A stretch of DNA of 20,615 nucleotides from an uncultured Collinsella sp. (GTDB taxonomy: Bacteria > Actinomycetota > Coriobacteriia > Coriobacteriales > Coriobacteriaceae), in contig CAJJZO010000009.1 of NCBI GenBank assembly GCA_905197585.1, positions 1-20,615 on the forward strand, given 5' to 3'. Positions 16,359 to 20,615 of the stretch are shown here, piece by piece. Positions within the stretch are counted from its first letter, which is position 1, and every line of letters begins with the position of its first letter. The position numbers and the translations under genes were made by a program. Below the pieces are notes generated by a model, which was given only the letters and a program-made list of their open reading frames with translations, was not told where the DNA came from and ran no database searches.

Positions 16359-17153
16359 ATGAATACGTTCATCAGTGCGGTGCTCGTCGGCCTCGTCGGC
16401 GTGTTCTGCATGTGGGACTCCCGCCTGCTCGGTCGTCTTAACTTCGAGCAGCCCCTCGTTGGCGCTACGCTCGTCGGTCTGCTGCTGGGCGATGTGCCCA
16501 CCGGCCTTGCCGTCGGTGCCGCCGTCGAGCTCGTGTCCATGGGCCTGGTGCAGGTCGGCGCCGCCGTTCCGCCCGATATGGTCCTGGGCGGCATCGTGGC
16601 CGCTGCCTTTGCGTGCCTGACCGATGCTTCCGCCGAGACCGCCATGACGATCGCCATCCCGGTCGCCGTCCTGGGTCAGCTCCTCGGCATCGTATTCCGT
16701 TCCATCATCGCCGCCCTCACCCATGTGGCAGATAGCGCGATCGATAACGGAAAGTTCAAGACCGCCTACCGTATGCACATCTGCGCCGGCTCCGGTCTGT
16801 ACGCCATCATGTACTTCCTGCCGATCTTCCTCGCCGTCTTTGTTGGCACCGACCTGGTTCAGGCCATCGTCAACATGGTTCCCGAGTGGCTGTCCACTGG
16901 TCTTAACGTTTCGACCAAGATCATGACCGCCTACGGCTTGGCCCTGCTGCTCACCATGATGATCAAGAAGGGTATGACTCCGTTCCTGTTCATCGGTTTC
17001 CTGCTCGCCGCTTACCTCAACCTGTCCGTCATCGCGGTCGCTCTGATCGGTGTGTGCCTGGCTATCGTCTTCATGGGCTTCAAGTTCAATGGCTCCCATG
17101 CAGCCGCCGGTGTCGATTCCGACTACGATCCGCTCGAAGACGACGAAGACTAA
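16359..17153 (+). CDS. PTS mannose-family EIIC permease
   Basis: A 264-aa membrane channel subunit with the family features: an N-terminal helix rich in Val/Leu, the stretch GRLNFEQPLVGATLVGLLLGD, then VSMGLVQVGAAVPPDMVLGG, which shapes the sugar pathway in mannose-type systems. It ends in an acidic tail (DPLEDDED). AAAGGAGA sits about eight bases before the ATG. The gene lies 36 nt after IIAB and 13 nt before IID, so it is co-transcribed. It works with IID and the IIAB phosphocarrier in the membrane. Confidence 0.95.
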   Translation: MNTFISAVLVGLVGVFCMWDSRLLGRLNFEQPLVGATLVGLLLGDVPTGLAVGAAVELVSMGLVQVGAAVPPDMVLGGIVAAAFACLTDASAETAMTIAIPVAVLGQLLGIVFRSIIAALTHVADSAIDNGKFKTAYRMHICAGSGLYAIMYFLPIFLAVFVGTDLVQAIVNMVPEWLSTGLNVSTKIMTAYGLALLLTMMIKKGMTPFLFIGFLLAAYLNLSVIAVALIGVCLAIVFMGFKFNGSHAAAGVDSDYDPLEDDED

Positions 17154-17166
17154 GGAGGAACACACT

Positions 17167-18000
17167 ATGGCAACCGCAACCAAGGACGTGTCCCTGAACA
17201 AGAAGGTCAGCCAGTTCTTCTGGCGCTCCTGGGCCATCCAGGCCTCTTGGAACTACGAGCGTCAGATGAACATGGGCTTCCTCTACGGCATGGTTCCCAC
17301 GCTCGATCGCCTCTATCCGGACGAGTCCGACCCCAAGCAGCTTGCTGCTAAGAAAGAGGCTTACCACCGTCACATGGCGTTCTACAACTGCACCCCGCAG
17401 ACGAGCGCTTTCATCCTGGGCCTCGCCGCCTCCATGGAGGAGCAGTACGCCAAGGATCCCGAGAACTTCGATCCCGATTCGATCAACGCGGTCAAGACCT
17501 CCCTCATGGGTCCGCTTTCCGGCATCGGTGACTCCTTCTTCCAGGGCACCATCCGCGTTATCGCCTTTGGCCTGGGCGTTCAGCTGGCTCAGCAGGGCTC
17601 CATCATGGGCCCGATCCTGGCTATGCTCATCTCCATCGTCCCCTCTGTGCTGATCACTTGGTTCGCAGCCAAGATGGGCTATCAGGGCGGCCACGAGTAC
17701 CTGAGCAAGCTTCAGGGCGGCGACCTCATGGAGAAGCTCATGTATGTCTGCGGCATCGTGGGTCTTATGTCCGTGGGCGGCATGATCGCTACGCTGATCG
17801 GCGCCACCACCCCGCTGCAGTTCGCTGAGGGCACCGTCGTGATCCAGGACATCCTGGACGGCATGATGCCCCAGATGATTTCCCTTGGCCTCACTGGCCT
17901 TATGTACTGGCTCATCAAGAAGAACGTCAACACCGGTTGGCTTCTCGTGATCGCCATCGTGGGCGGCATCGCCCTCTCCGCGGCCGGCATCCTGGCCTAG
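17167..18000 (+). CDS. PTS mannose-family EIID subunit
   Basis: A 277-aa protein of the EIID-Man family. The soluble N-terminal half has FFWRSWAIQASWNYERQMN and GFLYGMVPTL, followed by the hallmark MGPLSGIGDSFFQGTIR, and the C-terminal part has membrane helices ending in IAIVGGIALSAAGILA. AAGGAGGAA a few bases before ATG 17167 fixes the start; the same frame is open further 5' but only inside IIC. With IIC it forms the membrane complex. The next gene is 198 nt away beyond two hairpins. Confidence 0.95.
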   Translation: MATATKDVSLNKKVSQFFWRSWAIQASWNYERQMNMGFLYGMVPTLDRLYPDESDPKQLAAKKEAYHRHMAFYNCTPQTSAFILGLAASMEEQYAKDPENFDPDSINAVKTSLMGPLSGIGDSFFQGTIRVIAFGLGVQLAQQGSIMGPILAMLISIVPSVLITWFAAKMGYQGGHEYLSKLQGGDLMEKLMYVCGIVGLMSVGGMIATLIGATTPLQFAEGTVVIQDILDGMMPQMISLGLTGLMYWLIKKNVNTGWLLVIAIVGGIALSAAGILA

Positions 18001-18034
18001 TCGCGACCAAGCGCCTAATCGCTTTCCCCCGGGG

Positions 18035-18065
18035 GCCTGCCTGGCATCCCATACCCCAGGCAGGC
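18035..18065 (+). terminator. Perfect hairpin after the IID gene, possibly a partial terminator
   Basis: GCCTGCCTGG (18035-18044) and CCAGGCAGGC (18056-18065) pair over 10 bp with an 11-nt loop. Only TT follows, so termination is probably weak. It may protect the upstream PTS message or reduce SIS2 expression. Confidence 0.5.
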
Positions 18066-18077
18066 TTCCATCCCTAA

Positions 18078-18108
18078 ATGTGTCAAAGGGACAGTTCCTT
18101 TGTCACAT
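18078..18108. repeat. Inverted repeat with GGGACAG loop, REP-like
   Basis: ATGTGTCAAAGG (18078-18089) pairs with CCTTTGTCACAT (18097-18108) at 11 of 12 positions, one T-T mismatch, loop of 7. Similar GGGACAG words occur at 11841 and, inverted, at 19304. Confidence 0.6.
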
Positions 18109-18198
18109 CCTCAACGGGCCGGCGACTCGGTCCAAATCACGGTAACCCTGCGAGCGCCCGGCAATGTGGCGCCGCAAAAATCGAAAGGAATGTGTCAG

Positions 18199-19182
18199 AT
18201 GTACGAGATCGACCTTAACCTCCCTAAGCAGATCGTCGCTGACGTCCTGTCCAACCACGAGATCCACAGCGTCGCCTTCGTCGGCTGCGGCGCTTCCATG
18301 TCCGACCTTTACCCCGCCAAGTACTTCCTGGCCAACAACACGGACAAGCTGAACGTTCAGATCTTCACCGCTAACGAGTTCAACTACGACACGCCTTCCT
18401 GGGTCAACGAGCACACCTTCGTGATCACCTGCTCCCTCGGTGGCTCCACGCCCGAGACCGTCGAGGCCAACAAGACCGCCAAGAAGCACAACTGCCCGGT
18501 CGTCTCCCTCACCAACAAGGCTGGCTCCGCTCTGACCGTCGACGCTGACTACGTCATCGTTCACGGCTTCCACGCCAACTTCGCTGCCAAGTGCGAGAAG
18601 CCCGGCTACGCCATCGCTCTTGCTGTCGAGATCCTTCAGCAGACCGAGGGCTATGACCACTACGAGGACATGATCACCGGCCTCACCAACGTCTTCGAGC
18701 TCTGCGAGAACGCTGCTCAGTCCTGCAAGAAGCTCGCCAAGAAGTTCGCCGAGGACTTCAAGGACGACAAGATGATCTACTTCATGGCTTCCGGTGCCTC
18801 CGAGAAGATGGCTTATTCTCACGCCGCCTTCCTGTTCACCGAGATGCAGTGGATCGACGCCGCCGCCTACAACACCGGTGAGTACTTCCACGGCCCGTTC
18901 GAGGTTTCCACCGAGGGTAAGCCCTACGTCTTCTTCATGTCCGATGGCGCTACCCGTCCGATGGACGCCCGCGCCCTCACCTTCCTTGAGCGCATGGGCG
19001 CCAAGGTCGCTCTGATCGACTCCAAGGACTACGGCCTGGCTGACGCCGTGCCCGCGAGCGTCGTCACCTACTTCAACCCGCTGCTGCACCTCGCCGTTAT
19101 GCGCGAGTACGGCAACCAGATCGCCGAGGCCCGTCAGCACCCGCTGACCATGCGTCGCTACATGTGGAAGCTTTCCTACTAA
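18199..19182 (+). CDS. SIS-domain sugar-phosphate deglycase (SIS2), FrlB/GfrF-like
   Basis: A 327-aa double-SIS protein. The first domain shows VAFVGCGASMSDLYPAKYF and TCSLGGSTPETVEA. The second shows NTGEYFHGPFEVSTEGKPYV, where Glu228 and His231 occupy the catalytic positions, and it ends RRYMWKLSY. This is closer to classical FrlB than SIS1. Known members release glucose-6-phosphate from fructoselysine-6-phosphate or glucoselysine-6-phosphate. GAAAGGA nine bases upstream decides for ATG 18199; ATG 18190 is in frame but abuts the ribosome site. Codons are strongly biased (Phe TTC, Lys AAG almost throughout), suggesting high expression. It follows the PTS genes across two hairpins and is followed by a strong terminator. 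Confidence 0.87.
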   Translation: MYEIDLNLPKQIVADVLSNHEIHSVAFVGCGASMSDLYPAKYFLANNTDKLNVQIFTANEFNYDTPSWVNEHTFVITCSLGGSTPETVEANKTAKKHNCPVVSLTNKAGSALTVDADYVIVHGFHANFAAKCEKPGYAIALAVEILQQTEGYDHYEDMITGLTNVFELCENAAQSCKKLAKKFAEDFKDDKMIYFMASGASEKMAYSHAAFLFTEMQWIDAAAYNTGEYFHGPFEVSTEGKPYVFFMSDGATRPMDARALTFLERMGAKVALIDSKDYGLADAVPASVVTYFNPLLHLAVMREYGNQIAEARQHPLTMRRYMWKLSY

Positions 19183-19216
19183 TCACAAGTAAGTAGACCT
19201 TACGGGTTGATTGAGA

Positions 19217-19247
19217 GGGGATGGGGTTTGCGCCCCGTCCCCTTTTT
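19217..19247 (+). terminator. Strong intrinsic terminator after SIS2
   Basis: GGGGATGGGG (19217-19226) pairs with CCCCGTCCCC (19233-19242), ten pairs including one G-T, with a 6-nt loop and then TTTTTGCTTT. Confidence 0.88.
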
Positions 19248-19303
19248 GCTTTGGGGGCGTGTCTGTCGCGTCGCAAAACACCAGATAAAACCTACCAAAA
19301 TAA

Positions 19304-19324
19304 ACCTGTCCCTTTTTGGCAGGT
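19304..19324. repeat. Hairpin just before the HAD ribosome site
   Basis: ACCTG-T-CC pairs with GG-CAGGT with one bulged T, over seven pairs. It ends one base before GGGAGGAG of the HAD gene and contains TGTCCC, the complement of GGGACA seen in other repeats here. Confidence 0.4.
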
Positions 19325-19338
19325 GGGAGGAGATGCGT

Positions 19339-19968
19339 ATGATCAAGGCAGTGCTGTTTGATATGGACGGCGTGCTGGTCGATACCGAGTGGTTCTACAA
19401 CCGTCGCCGCGTGGCGTTTATGGAGGAAAAGGGGTTCCACTTTGACGAGATCCCCGATCTTTCGGGGTCTAACGAGCCTGCCATCTGGAAGTCGCTGGTG
19501 CCCGACGATGTTGAGCTGCGCGAGCGCTTGCGCGTTGAGTACAAGCAGGTCTACAGCCCGGTTCACCCTGTTCCGTATGCCGAGCTGCTCAACGAGCAGA
19601 CGGAGCCGGTGATGCGCGAGCTGCACGAGCGCGGCGTCAAGTGTGCCATCGCGAGCTCGTCCTATCGCGAGCTCATTGACGAGCTGGTGGAGATTGCCGG
19701 TATCACCGACGTGCTGGACTACACCATCAGCGGTCACGAGTGCAGTGCGTTTAAGCCCGACCCCGAGATCTACCTGCGTGCCATGGAGGCACTGGGTGTG
19801 GAGCCTACCGAGTGCCTGGTTATCGAGGATTCGCCTTTGGGCATCGAGGCCGGCAAGCGCTCCGGCGCGCGCGTCCTGGCGCTGCGTCCGCACGAGGGCG
19901 TTAACCTGGACCAAACGGGAGCCGACGCCGTCATCGACAACCTCGCCGACATTCTGACCGCTTTGTAG
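19339..19968 (+). CDS. HAD-superfamily phosphatase/beta-phosphoglucomutase-like
   Basis: A 209-aa HAD subfamily IA protein. Motif I FDMDGVLVDTE holds the nucleophile Asp8 and acid/base Asp10; motif II is the serine cluster at 106-108 (SSSYREL), motif III Lys139 in FKPDPEIY, and motif IV Glu163-Asp164 in VIEDSPLGIEAG. The pattern fits beta-phosphoglucomutases and sugar-phosphate phosphatases. GGGAGGAG lies eight bases before ATG 19339; ATG 19333 is two bases after it and less likely. It follows the SIS2 terminator, so it needs its own promoter or read-through. A role in trimming a hexose phosphate from the PTS/SIS pathway is possible but unproven. Confidence 0.88.
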   Translation: MIKAVLFDMDGVLVDTEWFYNRRRVAFMEEKGFHFDEIPDLSGSNEPAIWKSLVPDDVELRERLRVEYKQVYSPVHPVPYAELLNEQTEPVMRELHERGVKCAIASSSYRELIDELVEIAGITDVLDYTISGHECSAFKPDPEIYLRAMEALGVEPTECLVIEDSPLGIEAGKRSGARVLALRPHEGVNLDQTGADAVIDNLADILTAL

Positions 19969-19978
19969 CGTCAATTCG

Positions 19979-20012
19979 CCGCAAGAAGTGCGGATTCACA
20001 CGTCTCTTGCGG
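19979..20012. repeat. Inverted repeat after the HAD gene
   Basis: CCGCAAGA (19979-19986) and TCTTGCGG (20005-20012) pair perfectly over 8 bp around an 18-nt loop. No T run follows. Confidence 0.5.
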
Positions 20013-20025
20013 TGGATTGGCTCAT

Positions 20026-20056
20026 TTTGGCTTCGATTTGATCCGTTTGGCTTCGA
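20026..20056. repeat. Direct repeat TTTGGCTTCGA, 20-bp period
   Basis: TTTGGCTTCGA at 20026-20036 and again at 20046-20056, identical, just before the long stem-loop. Confidence 0.6.
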
Positions 20057-20062
20057 CTCAGG

Positions 20063-20185
20063 CTAAGTGAGTAGACTTTTTGGCGCAGGCCGAGCACAAA
20101 GCGTATCTGCCTTAGTAAAACCGCAGGTCACGGAAGTGGCAGCTTTGGGTGTGCTCGGCAGGTCGCGAAAAGCCTACTCACTTAG
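20063..20185. repeat. 123-nt nested stem-loop element
   Basis: Outer arms CTAAGTGAGTAG (20063-20074) and CTACTCACTTAG (20174-20185), 12 bp perfect. Middle arms GCCGAGCACA (20089-20098) and TGTGCTCGGC (20150-20159), 10 bp perfect. Inner arms CTGCC (20107-20111) and GGCAG (20138-20142). The internal loops on both sides are 14 nt and partly pair (CTTTT with AAAAG). Either a mobile palindromic element or a structured RNA. Confidence 0.8.
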
Positions 20186-20229
20186 AATTTGGCTCTTTGG
20201 TTGGGGGGCTGCTGGCTCGTTTTGGTTGT

Positions 20230-20261
20230 CGAGAGAGGGTGAATTGAAGCGCCCTCTCGCG
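20230..20261. promoter_or_regulatory. Inverted repeat flanking a possible -35
   Basis: CGAGAGAGGG (20230-20239) and CCCTCTCGCG (20252-20261) match at nine of ten positions and enclose TTGAAG (20244-20249). It may be an operator. Confidence 0.35.
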
Positions 20262-20275
20262 CTCCATGCTACAAT
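20244..20275 (+). promoter_or_regulatory. Promoter of the YitT-family gene
   Basis: Extended -10 TGCTACAAT (TG at 20267, TACAAT 20270-20275) with TTGAAG 20 nt upstream, about 45 nt before the GTG start. Confidence 0.5.
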
Positions 20276-20320
20276 CGCCGGCATGCCCCACAATTACATC
20301 TGCCTTCGAAAGGAGCCTAC

Positions 20321-20615
20321 GTGGCGAACGCCATCGATCAGCTCACGGACCGCGTGCTCGTGCTCGGTCGTCTCACCATCGTCCGCCGCGCCATTACTGC
20401 CGTGGCGGTCACCATCTCCGCCGTTCTCCAGACATTTCTGATTCAGGCGTTCATTCGCCCCGCCGACCTGCTTCCGAGCGGCCTCACCGGCGTCGCGGTC
20501 CTGCTCGATCGCGTCACCTCGCTCGGCGGCGTTCATATCGACATCTCGCTCGGCATGCTCGCGCTCAACATCCCCGTGGCGCTCCTTTGCTGGAGCGGCA
20601 TCAGCAAGCGCTTCC
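20321..20615 (+). CDS. YitT-family membrane protein, N-terminal part (cut by window end)
   Basis: The first 98 residues, open to the window edge. AAAGGAG lies five bases before the GTG at 20321. After a basic start (LGRLTIVRRAITAVAV) comes a hydrophobic stretch, then FIRPADLLPSGLTGVAVLLDRV, the Pro-Ser-Gly-Leu-x-Gly pattern of YitT/DUF161 proteins, and a second hydrophobic segment, LGMLALNIPVALLCW. The family is a multi-pass inner-membrane protein with unclear function, ending in a DUF2179 domain that lies outside the window. The family call is from a short piece only. Confidence 0.7.
   Translation, partial: MANAIDQLTDRVLVLGRLTIVRRAITAVAVTISAVLQTFLIQAFIRPADLLPSGLTGVAVLLDRVTSLGGVHIDISLGMLALNIPVALLCWSGISKRF

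Larger units (their letters stand above)
19969..20320. other. Gene-free structured region before the YitT gene
   Basis: This gap of 352 nt has no convincing gene. It contains an 8-bp inverted repeat (19979-20012), an 11-bp direct repeat (20026-20056), a 123-nt nested stem-loop (20063-20185), an inverted repeat flanking a possible -35 (20230-20261), and an extended -10 (20267-20275). The 124-codon frame starting at 20067 overlaps both structure and the next gene and is not supported. Confidence 0.7.

Noticed and set aside
18100..18198. Extended N-terminus of SIS2 from 18100
   Set aside because: The added residues lie over an inverted repeat and have no ribosome site; homologues start near MYEIDLNLPK.
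20067..20441. A 124-codon frame across the long stem-loop
   Set aside because: It starts inside the stem-loop and overlaps the YitT gene in another frame; its sequence has no family features.

Overview
The window looks like chromosome of a GC-rich gut actinobacterium of the Coriobacteriia, most likely Collinsella or a close relative. This rests on the codon choice, the strong Shine-Dalgarno sites, the use of ATG/GTG/TTG starts, the mix of mannose-family PTS with SIS-domain enzymes, and the style of the intergenic repeats. It is an inference from gene content; no 16S or database match was available.

Layout. Positions 76-1166 hold a lower-GC two-gene unit, an AbiEii/DUF6036-like nucleotidyltransferase overlapping a helix-turn-helix protein; it reads like an acquired toxin-antitoxin or defence-type module. 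Positions 1218-9022 are housekeeping: RmuC, an ABC exporter half-transporter, endonuclease III (nth) and the transcription-repair coupling factor Mfd. Positions 9238-11841 carry a PAP2 phosphatase, a threonine-aldolase-like PLP enzyme with a strong terminator, and a GNAT acetyltransferase that converges on a GntR regulator.

Positions 11849-19968 form a metabolic locus: a GntR/UTRA regulator (minus strand), a divergent SIS-domain sugar-phosphate deglycase (SIS1), an EamA/DMT transporter, a mannose-family PTS operon (fused IIAB, IIC, IID), a second SIS deglycase (SIS2), and a HAD phosphatase. The SIS proteins resemble FrlB/GfrE/GfrF. The best reading is that a glycated amine (Amadori product such as fructoselysine or glucoselysine) enters through the PTS as a 6-phosphate. 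The deglycases would then split it to glucose-6-phosphate plus the free amine, and the EamA protein could move the released amine. The substrate is inferred.

The window ends in the start of a YitT-family membrane protein (20321 onward).

The intergenic DNA is unusually structured. There are two diverged copies of one dispersed element (about 9029-9154 and 13811-13937) whose outer stem keeps pairing through compensatory changes; two overlapping, mutually exclusive inverted repeats (13949-14024); a 123-nt nested stem-loop (20063-20185); several hairpins between operon genes; and short motifs shared between promoters of the PTS locus.
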